From NCBI GenBank assembly GCA_022825825.1, contig JAJDWA010000058.1, positions 1 through 64,000 on the forward strand: a stretch of DNA of 64,000 nucleotides, in the 5' to 3' direction. The notes beneath the pieces were generated by a model. That model made no database searches, was not told the DNA's origin, and saw nothing but the letters and a program-made list of their open reading frames with translations. The position numbers were made by a program, and so were the translations under genes. Position 1 is the first letter of the stretch. Every line of letters begins with the position of its first letter. Below are positions 43,775 through 51,942 of this stretch, piece by piece. The DNA is from Candidatus Poribacteria bacterium. GTDB taxonomy: Bacteria; Poribacteria; WGA-4E; WGA-3G.

Positions 43775-44893
43775 TTATGTTTCCAAAAGTAAACTTTTCA
43801 AAAAAAGTTTGCCTACATCAAGGTTAAATTCAAAATCTGTTGCCGACCATGGACTGTTATAGCCTATAATCGGCACATAACTTTCGTGACGCGAACCGTG
43901 TGAACGCACAGAAACAGACTCATACACCACGTTTAATTCACCAAAAACAGTGTCTTTATCTGCCAATACAAAAATATCACCAATCCTATCGGGATGAAGA
44001 TGAAATATACGTGCAGCATCTTCTGCAGAATAGACCTCTTCAATACTCGTTGTATTTAGAAGTGTTTGTACTGCTTGTTCAATACCATTTCTATTTTCAA
44101 GGAAAACGTAAGCTGCACCGCCTAAGTTACCGTGATGGACTACATACCGATCCTTAATTATCGGAATGGAGGTTGCGGGGATGCCGTGTTGCGTCAAAAT
44201 ACGACCAGGGTCGAGCGCAACTGATTTTTCCATCATTCCGTGATCAGCAGTGATGTATATCTCGCGGTCAGGGGCATCATGGACGATTTTACCGATGATG
44301 CGGTCCAATTCTGCCATGTGTTGTTGAGATAACTCATCCTGTGGTGCATATTTGTGCTGCACCCAATCTGTTGTTGAACAATACACAAACTCTGGATCAT
44401 AGGTCTGTAAAGTCCAATGGACTGCACGTAGGAGCCACCAGTTTATCTCACACGAATAAATCGGTTCGGCAGGACCTACTGCATTAATATATTCAGAGGG
44501 TGGTGCTTCTGCTGCAACGGCAATATCAGTTCCACTTTCTAAAATTCGTAACAACTTCTGCTTTGTCACGAACAGTGCGGTTTTATCTGCAAATTTCGTA
44601 TCTTTAGCGACCTCAAACAGCGTGGTTGCAAGGAGAAAACGGTTATCCTCAATAAATTCCCCTTTGCCGGTTTCTCTATCAACATAGTAGTTAGAGGTGA
44701 TGCCGTGTGTTTCAGGAAACATCCCCGTTGCGATACTCACATTGTTAACATTTGTCACAGACGGGATGACAGCGTTTGCATGCTGATAAAACCCCGCATC
44801 CGCTAATTTACGGATATTGGGAATGTCGCTTGCTGCCAAGTAATCATGGCTTCCTGCATCAATACAGAGAATAAGAATTTTCCGTCTTTTCAC
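43775..44893 (-). CDS. Phosphonoacetate hydrolase-like alkaline-phosphatase-superfamily protein
   Basis: A 372-residue metal-dependent phosphohydrolase of the nucleotide pyrophosphatase/phosphodiesterase class. Metal ligand Asp in ILCIDAGSHDYL, the nucleophile Thr region SVTNVNNVSIATGMFPETHGI (very like SFTNPNNVSIVTG of phosphonoacetate hydrolase), ITADHGM (Asp-His) and SHGSRHE-type His. HpnZ-like dehydrogenase lies 100 bases upstream on the same strand, which supports phosphonate use. Cleavage of phosphonoacetate to acetate and phosphate is the expected reaction; another phosphonate or phosphodiester remains possible. No signal peptide, hence cytoplasmic. Confidence 0.72.
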   Translation of the reverse strand: MKRRKILILCIDAGSHDYLAASDIPNIRKLADAGFYQHANAVIPSVTNVNNVSIATGMFPETHGITSNYYVDRETGKGEFIEDNRFLLATTLFEVAKDTKFADKTALFVTKQKLLRILESGTDIAVAAEAPPSEYINAVGPAEPIYSCEINWWLLRAVHWTLQTYDPEFVYCSTTDWVQHKYAPQDELSQQHMAELDRIIGKIVHDAPDREIYITADHGMMEKSVALDPGRILTQHGIPATSIPIIKDRYVVHHGNLGGAAYVFLENRNGIEQAVQTLLNTTSIEEVYSAEDAARIFHLHPDRIGDIFVLADKDTVFGELNVVYESVSVRSHGSRHESYVPIIGYNSPWSATDFEFNLDVGKLFLKSLLLET

Positions 44894-44993
44894 ACTGTGT
44901 TTTCGCTTTCTCTACCTATTTCAGATTGACTGGCCATTGCACCAATCCCTAAAAGATTATAGCACATGGCTATTTAGTTTACCAATAACAATA

Positions 44994-46100
44994 TTAATTC
45001 GCCCGCGGGTCTACGGCAATGCGAATAACATCTTGACGAAACGCGTGTGCAAAAGCATCGTCAATATCAGATAACGGATAAACTTTTCCAATAAGTTCTG
45101 CAAACGGGTAGCGCGTCCGATTCTTTTCTATAAAACTGAGAGCAGTTTTCAACACGGTAGGATGATAATTGTGAACACCTTGCAGATTTATACACTTCGT
45201 AACCAGTTGATGAACATTAAAGGGAATGTTTTCAAGTGGGTAAACATACCCAAGTGTTAAACATCTGCCACCGATTGCTAACCACTTAATCATATCAGGC
45301 AGTGCCGATGGTGCCCCACTCACTTCAACTGCAAGGTCAATCCCACGTCCATCCGTTATCTCTTTTAGTATAGTTGTCCTATCTTCAGCAGCTGTAGTGT
45401 CTGTGTTAAGGATATGTGTTGCCCCGAACTGTTCAGCCACCTGTAAACGATGGGTATTTTTATCAACGATAGCCACAATGTCATAACCCTGCTCACGCAA
45501 ATAGCATGCAGCATAGATACCCAACATCCCTGCACCGTGGACAATTGCAGTCTCGCCTGGATATGTTCCAATTATTTTCAATCCGTTGATGACAGTTCCG
45601 AGAGCACAATTAATAGGGGCTGCCTCCTCATCTTGAATCGAATCCGGAATATGATAGATGGCAGTGCCAGCTTTCAACTGAATATGTGTCGCAAAACCGC
45701 CAGATAACGTATTTTCATCTGCACACTGCACATGCCCATATTTAAACATCGTTTCGCATTTCTGTGGCAGATTTTTGGTTACACAATAATGACATGCTCC
45801 ACATGAAGTTGTCAGACTCCAGACAATTCTGTCGCCCTCACGAAGTGGTTTTCCTTCAGCAGAACGTAAACCTGTCGGTGCTGCGACAGTACCTACGACT
45901 TCATGTCCGAGGACACATGGTACATCCGCGCCACGTCTGCCCGATACAGTATGGAGGTCCGAACCGCAGATGGTTGATAAATTGACGCGCGCAAGAACCG
46001 TGTTTGCAAAAGGTGTCACCGGTATTTCGCAAACCTCAAATGAGGTGTCTACGCCATGAAACAGCGCAATCTGTGCAATTTCCTGTCCGTTTTCAGACAT
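44994..46100 (-). CDS. Zinc-dependent alcohol dehydrogenase, phosphonate catabolism-associated (HpnZ-like)
   Basis: A 368-residue medium-chain dehydrogenase. Catalytic zinc ligands lie in STICGSDLHTVSG (Cys), GHEVVG (His-Glu) and a structural-zinc region CGACHYCVTKNLPQKC. The NAD motif is VHGAGMLGIYAACYL. The GSDLHTVSGRR and KNLPQKCE details match the group annotated as phosphonate-catabolism-associated alcohol dehydrogenase. The ATG at 46100 (MSENGQ) follows AGGAGTCC; a longer frame upstream has no site. It likely oxidises a hydroxyphosphonate or phosphonate-derived alcohol, in one transcript with the next gene. Confidence 0.75.
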   Translation of the reverse strand: MSENGQEIAQIALFHGVDTSFEVCEIPVTPFANTVLARVNLSTICGSDLHTVSGRRGADVPCVLGHEVVGTVAAPTGLRSAEGKPLREGDRIVWSLTTSCGACHYCVTKNLPQKCETMFKYGHVQCADENTLSGGFATHIQLKAGTAIYHIPDSIQDEEAAPINCALGTVINGLKIIGTYPGETAIVHGAGMLGIYAACYLREQGYDIVAIVDKNTHRLQVAEQFGATHILNTDTTAAEDRTTILKEITDGRGIDLAVEVSGAPSALPDMIKWLAIGGRCLTLGYVYPLENIPFNVHQLVTKCINLQGVHNYHPTVLKTALSFIEKNRTRYPFAELIGKVYPLSDIDDAFAHAFRQDVIRIAVDPRAN

Positions 46101-46156
46101 TTGGACTCCTATCCTAAAATTGAAAACAAAATATCCTGAATTATGCAACATTTTAC

Positions 46157-46185
46157 TTGCCACGTCAAGCATTATTTCGTATAAT
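46157..46185 (+). promoter_or_regulatory. Predicted promoter of argB
   Basis: TTGCCA (46157-46162), 17-base spacer, TATAAT (46180-46185); 42 bases upstream of the start codon. Divergent to the HpnZ-like gene. Confidence 0.6.
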
Positions 46186-46226
46186 TTATGGACAATATAT
46201 ATTAGCCAAAAGGACACAAAAATTAC

Positions 46227-47105
46227 ATGAATCAAACCGCAAAAGTTTTAATTGAAGCTTTGCCTTTTATTCAACGCTTTTACAATCGGAGAATTGTGAT
46301 AAAATATGGCGGTGCTGCGATGGAAGATGAATCTCTCATCCATTCTGTTATGGAAGACATCGTTTTGATGAAATATGTTGGCATGCGTCCGATTGTTGTG
46401 CATGGCGGAGGCCCTAAAATTAGCGCATGGATGGACAAGGTAGGAAAAGAATCTGAATTTGTGCAAGGATTACGCGTAACTGATGCCGAAACCGTCGAAA
46501 TCGCTGAAATGGTGCTGGCAGGAACTATTAACAAAGGCATTGTATTAAGTATCAACCAACATGGTGGACAGGCGATCGGGCTTTGCGGTAAGGACGCAAA
46601 TCTTATTGTTGCAGAAAAACACACGCCACAAATAACAGATAAAGATGGGAATGAAACCACAGTCGACCTCGGATATGTCGGTAAAATCATCGGCGTTAAC
46701 ACACAGCCTATTATCACACTTGATGATGCCGGATACATCCCTGTAATTGCACCCAACGGAACTGGAGTTGATGGACAAACCTATAACATTAATGCAGATA
46801 CAATGGCAGGTGAAATTGCTTCCGCACTCCAAGCCGAAAAACTGATCTTATTGACAGATACACGGGGAATCTGCAAAGATGCTGAAGACATCTCTACACT
46901 TATTTCAACGATCCGTATGAATGAAATAAACGCTCTTATTGACGAAGGAACAATTAAAGGTGGAATGGTCCCGAAAATTGAAGCATGTGCCACGGCGCTT
47001 CTCGGAGGTGTTTCTAAAGCACATATTATTGATGGAAGAATTGAGCATTCTCTTCTCCTTGAGGTGCTAACAGAAGGTGGTATTGGCACAGAAATTATTA
47101 GATAA
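46227..47105 (+). CDS. argB: Acetylglutamate kinase
   Basis: A 292-residue enzyme phosphorylating N-acetyl-L-glutamate, second step of arginine biosynthesis. It has VIKYGGAAM (Lys, residues about 22-30), VVHGGGPKIS (substrate loop), GLCGKDANLI, the NADTMAGEIASAL region and KGGMVPKIEACATAL. The N-terminal helix and the GKxS-type C-terminal basic segment suggest the arginine-sensitive hexameric type, but this is an inference. The ATG at 46227 has an AAAGGA site. It is followed after 15 bases by an uncharacterised gene. Confidence 0.95.
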   Translation: MNQTAKVLIEALPFIQRFYNRRIVIKYGGAAMEDESLIHSVMEDIVLMKYVGMRPIVVHGGGPKISAWMDKVGKESEFVQGLRVTDAETVEIAEMVLAGTINKGIVLSINQHGGQAIGLCGKDANLIVAEKHTPQITDKDGNETTVDLGYVGKIIGVNTQPIITLDDAGYIPVIAPNGTGVDGQTYNINADTMAGEIASALQAEKLILLTDTRGICKDAEDISTLISTIRMNEINALIDEGTIKGGMVPKIEACATALLGGVSKAHIIDGRIEHSLLLEVLTEGGIGTEIIR

Positions 47106-47120
47106 GCGAGAACAACACTT

Positions 47121-48293
47121 ATGAAAGATCGCAAAAAAATCGCAGCAATTATCACTACCTATTTTCAACACTCTCATGCAGATGTGATTGTCACAAAATA
47201 CATGAAAGGCTTTCCAACTGATGAGGGGCATCGAATGCCGCGTGTTGATTTGGTATCCATCTATCTGGATCAGGTAGATTCACGAGACATCGGTGTCGGT
47301 TTAGCTGAAGAACATCAGGTTCCGATATATCCCAGTATTCGGCAGGCACTAACGCTTGGCGGAGGTGAGTTAGCAGTTGACGGTGTGCTTCTTATTGGCG
47401 AACACGGGGACTATCCGCATAACGAATTTGAACAGCACATGTATCCGCGCCGTTATATGTTTGAACAGATTTGCGGTGTATTTGCATCAAGCGGACGATC
47501 AGTGCCTGTGTTTTGTGATAAACACCTATCTTACAATTGGGAAAATGCGAGTTGGATGTACGAGCGTGCTAACGCACTTGATGTGCCGTTCATGGCGGGT
47601 TCTTCGCTACCTATCTGTTGGCGACAACCTTTTTTGGAGCATGCACTTGACACGCCTTTGGAATCGGCTATTGGGATAGGCTACGGCGGCGTGGAGTCTT
47701 ACGGTTTTCACGCGCTTGAGACGTTGCAATGTATGACAGAACGTCGAAAAGACGGAGAATCTGGTGTAATTGCTATTCAATGCCTTGAAGGTGAGGCAGT
47801 GTGGGGAGCCGCTGATTCAAATAAATGGTCAATGGAGTTAGTAGAAGCAGCATGTGCACAGATCAAAAACCTTCCGGATAAAACAGTGCGTGAAGGATGC
47901 CCGAACCCAACGCTGTTCCTGATAGAGCATCGGGATGGCTTTCGTTCCGCTGTGTTGATGCTAAATGGATATGTTACGGATTTCGCTTATGCTGGGAAAG
48001 ATGGTGATAATGTCTATGCCACAGAATTTTACCTACAAAACGGTCCTCCACATGCGCACTTTAGTTATCTGAGTCTCAACATTGAGGAGATGTTTGTGAC
48101 AGGCGTGCCGCAATATCCTGTGGAACGCACTTTGTTGACAACTGGTATTCTTGATGCCATCATGCACTCGCGCGTTCAAGGAAACATCCGACTGGAAACG
48201 CCACATTTAGCGGAACTTGCATATCGTTCCTACGACCAAACACTTATCCGACCAACAGCACCACGCCCAGAAGGTGCAACATTACAAAACTAA
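47121..48293 (+). CDS. Uncharacterised protein
   Basis: A 390-residue cytoplasmic protein of unknown function. It begins with a Rossmann-like segment (KKIAAIITTYFQHSHADVIVTKYMKGFP), then LVSIYLDQVDSRDIGVGLAEEHQVPIYPSI, VDGVLLIGEHGDYPHNEFEQHMYPRR, VPVFCDKHLSYNW and MAGSSLPICWRQP. The strings suggest a conserved enzyme with a Gfo/Idh-like N-terminal layout but lacking the GxGxxG nucleotide motif. I have not seen a characterised relative. It is downstream of argB (15-base gap) but an arginine role is not evident. A MITE-like element begins at its stop codon. Confidence 0.7.
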   Translation: MKDRKKIAAIITTYFQHSHADVIVTKYMKGFPTDEGHRMPRVDLVSIYLDQVDSRDIGVGLAEEHQVPIYPSIRQALTLGGGELAVDGVLLIGEHGDYPHNEFEQHMYPRRYMFEQICGVFASSGRSVPVFCDKHLSYNWENASWMYERANALDVPFMAGSSLPICWRQPFLEHALDTPLESAIGIGYGGVESYGFHALETLQCMTERRKDGESGVIAIQCLEGEAVWGAADSNKWSMELVEAACAQIKNLPDKTVREGCPNPTLFLIEHRDGFRSAVLMLNGYVTDFAYAGKDGDNVYATEFYLQNGPPHAHFSYLSLNIEEMFVTGVPQYPVERTLLTTGILDAIMHSRVQGNIRLETPHLAELAYRSYDQTLIRPTAPRPEGATLQN

Positions 48294-48294
48294 A

Positions 48295-48434
48295 TATATG
48301 GTAAATTTTAGAAATAATTCTACATTATGGGTTTGTAGGAGGGAACTCCGATTCCCGACTATTTCTTGTTCGGTCGCGATTCGGAGATCGCTCCTACAAG
48401 TGAAGTGTTTGATTATTCCATATTTCACCATATA
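48295..48434. mobile_element. MITE-like element, family A (large central hairpin)
   Basis: Left end TATATGGTAAATTTTAGAAA... and right end ...TTCCATATTTCACCATATA are inverted. The centre is a different, larger palindrome: TGTAGGAGGGAACTCCGATTC (48334 on) pairs imperfectly with GATTCGGAGATCGCTCCTACA (to 48398). It abuts the stop of the 47121 gene and the stop of the HIT gene. Confidence 0.6.
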
Positions 48435-48437
48435 CTG

Positions 48438-48947
48438 TTATTGATCCTGACTATTAACCGAAATATCCTGAAAAATTTTGTAAAGTTTCTCTTGTGTAGC
48501 ATTCGGGTCTTCAATAATGATTCTCGCGCCGCCAATAACGTCCATAAACCCCAATTCGCGTGGATAGCGTGGCACAACGTGTAAGTGTAGATGCGGGATA
48601 CTTGCGCCAGAGGCTTCACCCATATTATACCCTACATTAAAACCTCGTGGTTGATAGGCACGCGTCAAGACCTCAAAACTGAGACATTGGAGATCATGAA
48701 GGTGCAGAACCTCCTCAGGACTCAACTCCCGCGCATCAATAATATGCCGATTCGGAAATATTAAAAGGTGCCCTGGGCTATATGGATAAAGGTTGAGTGA
48801 AATCGTAAAGAGTTCTGTCCGATGCACTTCCAGTCGTTCAACCTTTTCATCTTTTTCCACAATAGCACATAGAATACACGTTACGTCTGGTCTGTTTTTT
48901 CCTTTAGCATAAGGCATCTTGTTGGGCACAAAAAGGTTTTGTCGCAT
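48438..48947 (-). CDS. HIT family protein
   Basis: A 169-residue nucleotide hydrolase/transferase of the HIT superfamily. The histidine triad is IPHLHLHVVPR (about residues 118-128), with LLIFPNRHIIDARELSPEE and FNVGYNMGEASGASIPH upstream. A CILC pair near residue 25 may bind zinc as in many family members. It probably acts on dinucleoside polyphosphates or aminoacyl-AMP. Promoter 48993-49021. Confidence 0.92.
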   Translation of the reverse strand: MRQNLFVPNKMPYAKGKNRPDVTCILCAIVEKDEKVERLEVHRTELFTISLNLYPYSPGHLLIFPNRHIIDARELSPEEVLHLHDLQCLSFEVLTRAYQPRGFNVGYNMGEASGASIPHLHLHVVPRYPRELGFMDVIGGARIIIEDPNATQEKLYKIFQDISVNSQDQ

Positions 48948-48992
48948 TCATGGATTCCTTTGAAATAGAGGGTTACAATTGTAATACATATC

Positions 48993-49021
48993 ATAATATA
49001 CAATTTACTTGATACTTGCAA
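48993..49021 (-). promoter_or_regulatory. Predicted promoter of the HIT gene
   Basis: On the minus strand TTGCAA (49016-49021), 17-base spacer, TATTAT (48993-48998). Confidence 0.5.
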
Positions 49022-49043
49022 GCATTACTTACGCCGCTGTAAG

Positions 49044-49072
49044 TTGACACAAAAACCAATATCAGATAAAAT
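49044..49072 (+). promoter_or_regulatory. Predicted promoter of the LamG gene
   Basis: TTGACA (49044-49049), 17-base spacer, TAAAAT (49067-49072), 39 bases before the GTG start. Confidence 0.65.
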
Positions 49073-49110
49073 GAAGCAACTCTATTGAGATTTTTGGAGG
49101 AATTTCAACC

Positions 49111-49866
49111 GTGAAAAAGTTTATATGTTTATTTGCAACAATAATTTTCGTGGTATGTGGGATAATCGTCAACATAGCCAATCCAGCTGAAGATTATGTT
49201 TTCTATTTCCCATTTGATGAGGGCAAAGGTGACACAACCGCGGATGTTTCCGAAAACAAGTTCAAAGGCACAATTAAAAATGCAGAGTGGGTTCAAGGTG
49301 TTGTGGGACAGGCACTAAAGTTTAACAACGGTGCCGTTACTGTGCCCGCATTCGGTGTTGCTGAACCAGCGGAAATGACAATTGAATTATGGTTCAAACC
49401 TACCGAAAGAATTGCTGGCGGTAATAGGATAGATATTATGTATCGTCTACAAGGCGGTGGCCGACCACATCTGACGTTCAACCGTAACGGAATACTTTTC
49501 GGATGCTACGTTGCCACAAAAGCTAAGGAATTTCAAGTAATAAGCACATACAAAGCTTTTGAACCACAATGGTACTATCTCGTTTTAACGCAAGATCAGG
49601 ATAAGGCGATCATGTATATTGATGGTGAAAAAGATGGTGAAGCGGATTCTGGTGGTGCTGTTAAGATGGATTTTGCATCCGTAGGCATGTCTATCGGCGC
49701 AAATGGCGGGAACAACAATTTCTTTAACGGTAGCATTGATGAAGTTAAAATGTGGAGTGTCGCGCTCACAGCAGGAGATGTAAAGAAAAATATGGATCAA
49801 GCCTTGGCTGTGCAAGCGCATAACAAATTGGCAACTACTTGGGGAAACATAAAATCACGGAAGTAG
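49111..49866 (+). CDS. Secreted LamG/concanavalin A-like domain protein
   Basis: A 251-residue secreted protein. Signal peptide to about residue 25 (IIVNIANPAED). One LamG-like jelly roll follows: YFPFDEGKGDTTADVSENKFKG, MTIELWFKPTER, WYYLVLTQDQDKAIMYIDGEKDG and NGSIDEVKMWSVALTAGDV. The tail HNKLATTWGNIKSRK is shared with the two carbohydrate-binding paralogues. GTG start at 49111 with GGAGG. It likely binds a glycan or other extracellular ligand. Confidence 0.82.
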   Translation: MKKFICLFATIIFVVCGIIVNIANPAEDYVFYFPFDEGKGDTTADVSENKFKGTIKNAEWVQGVVGQALKFNNGAVTVPAFGVAEPAEMTIELWFKPTERIAGGNRIDIMYRLQGGGRPHLTFNRNGILFGCYVATKAKEFQVISTYKAFEPQWYYLVLTQDQDKAIMYIDGEKDGEADSGGAVKMDFASVGMSIGANGGNNNFFNGSIDEVKMWSVALTAGDVKKNMDQALAVQAHNKLATTWGNIKSRK

Positions 49867-49943
49867 TAATTGGCGTGGGTAGCTTATCAAGTTGCTCACG
49901 CTATTTTTATGTTAGGTGTTTTGTTGATAAGGAATGCAGATTG

Positions 49944-51923
49944 ATGGAAGACAAAAATTTCGTTGTTTCAGCGCCAGTAGATGCAAACGGAAATGATGTG
50001 ACAATCTGGGCACTTCCTGAAGGTGCAGTTGCTCGATTAGGGCGGGGTAGCGTTCGTGATATGGCATTTTCGCCGGATGGACAGTACCTCGCAGTGGCAT
50101 CAGCAATTGGACTCTGGTTATATGAACTTTCCACGCTATCTCCTATCGCACTTTGGGATACCGAACGCGGAATGACCGATGCTATCAGTTTTTCACCCGA
50201 TGGCAGTCAGATTGCCACGTACACTTTTGCTGAAGATCTAAAGATATGGGATGTTCAAAGCGGCGTTTGTGTCACACAGATAGAAGTACCGAACAGGCAT
50301 TATATTCAGAAATTCGCTTTTTCCCAAGACGGACAGTGTATCGCTGCGATCAGCGGTGGTGATGATGGTAACATTTACATCTGGTGTCCGCATACTGGAA
50401 GGCAGCTCAGCGAAATTAAACTCGGTTCTACTACGGAAGGTATCTATCCTTTCCTATTTTCTTCTGATATAAATTTATTAGCAGGCAGAAAACGCGAGTT
50501 GGATGCCGAGCCTGAATCTATTTCAGTGTGGCACATGGAAACAGGTGAACAAATCGGCTGCTTCACGGAATATTCTGGGGAAATGGAGAAACTCTGCTTC
50601 TCACCGGATGGAAGAAATCTCGCCGCTGGCAGTTCAGAAGGCATATTACATGTATGGGATGTGAACAGCGGACAAAAAGAGACAACTGATACTGATTACG
50701 GAGATGCCCAGATATTTCCACATTACGCCCCAGAGGATGGATTGATTCTGGCTGCAGTCTCTCAGCGAAAAGTTGAGATTTGGGAAGCAGAGTCGGAGAA
50801 AAAAATAGATACATTTGAATATCGAGGCAGCAACGAATATCGATATGCTTATTTTTCAGAGACTGGGGAACAATTAGCAGTTGCAAGCCCCAGCGAGATC
50901 CAAATCTGGACGAAAGATAACGACTCTGACTCTCATGCCCTTTCAACCCTTCAGGGGCATATCCCTACAGTAGATACGTTAGTCTTTTCAGCGGACGAAA
51001 AGACGCTCGCTGCCGGGCTTTGGCGTGATAACGTCCTCTTATGGGATCTTGCGAGTAGGCGCTCGGACCGACCACACGGCGAGAAACTGCCCGGAACTTC
51101 GCATGTTGTTTATCGTTCAGATGACGGACGAATTATTTCCCTCAACCAATATGGAGATAATTTAAAGATATCGGAAGTAAGCAAAAGTGAATCTGTTGTT
51201 GAACTCCTGCCATTGGAAGCAGGTTTGGGACGCGCCAAAGCATTCTCACCCACGGGACACCGGATCGCAAGCGGGGATCAAGACAACAACATACACATCT
51301 GGGAGCGGTCTGGAAGTAAAAGTTGGGAAAAGCACCCTACGGTCATCAACCATTCAGAATTTACCGATAGGTTGGCGTATAGTCCCAGTGGATTGGCGTT
51401 TAGCCCAGATGGAAAACGACTCGCAAGTATATCACGGTCACGGGATTGGAAAGCCTGTTTGTGGGATGTTGATTCAGGCGAACAGATATTTGAACTTCCG
51501 TTAACACCGGTGCCAAGTCGTGACGGAAGGTATATATATACATATCGTGGCTACGATACCGGAATAGCGTTTTCACCGCGTGGCGACATAATTGCTGGTG
51601 GCAAGTGGGGTGAGATTACATTGTGGGATGCGACAGATGGTAAAACGCTTATGATCCTACCACAGCCCGAAGAAAGTCAAAGACCGATTACGTTATGTTT
51701 CTCACCATGCGGACAATATTTAGCCTCTGGTGCCTGGTGGCAAAAAGGTCTGCAGAAAGTTCCCATCCGCTTATGGAAAGTAGCGACAGGTAAGAACATC
51801 GCCACTTTCTGGGGACATACTACCGATGTCCAGTGCTTCGCATTCTCGCAGGATGGTACTCTATTGGTAAGCGGTGGACATGATGGTGCAATTTACCTTT
51901 GGGATATGAAACCTTATCTGTAG
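49944..51923 (+). CDS. WD40 repeat protein, tandem copy 1
   Basis: A 659-residue cytoplasmic protein that folds as one or two WD40 beta-propellers. Repeats end in xxWD: MAFSPDGQYLAVASAIGLWLYE, ISFSPDGSQIATYTFAEDLKIWD, CFSPDGRNLAAGSSEGILHVWD, AFSPDGKRLASISRSRDWKACLWD, FAFSQDGTLLVSGGHDGAIYLWD. There is no signal peptide, nuclease, kinase or ATPase domain. The ATG at 49944 (MEDKNFV) matches the start of copy 2 (VEDKKLVI). A scaffold role is likely. The end sequence is nearly identical to that of copy 2. Confidence 0.85.
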   Translation: MEDKNFVVSAPVDANGNDVTIWALPEGAVARLGRGSVRDMAFSPDGQYLAVASAIGLWLYELSTLSPIALWDTERGMTDAISFSPDGSQIATYTFAEDLKIWDVQSGVCVTQIEVPNRHYIQKFAFSQDGQCIAAISGGDDGNIYIWCPHTGRQLSEIKLGSTTEGIYPFLFSSDINLLAGRKRELDAEPESISVWHMETGEQIGCFTEYSGEMEKLCFSPDGRNLAAGSSEGILHVWDVNSGQKETTDTDYGDAQIFPHYAPEDGLILAAVSQRKVEIWEAESEKKIDTFEYRGSNEYRYAYFSETGEQLAVASPSEIQIWTKDNDSDSHALSTLQGHIPTVDTLVFSADEKTLAAGLWRDNVLLWDLASRRSDRPHGEKLPGTSHVVYRSDDGRIISLNQYGDNLKISEVSKSESVVELLPLEAGLGRAKAFSPTGHRIASGDQDNNIHIWERSGSKSWEKHPTVINHSEFTDRLAYSPSGLAFSPDGKRLASISRSRDWKACLWDVDSGEQIFELPLTPVPSRDGRYIYTYRGYDTGIAFSPRGDIIAGGKWGEITLWDATDGKTLMILPQPEESQRPITLCFSPCGQYLASGAWWQKGLQKVPIRLWKVATGKNIATFWGHTTDVQCFAFSQDGTLLVSGGHDGAIYLWDMKPYL

Positions 51924-51942
51924 AGCGCAAGGAGATATTTGG

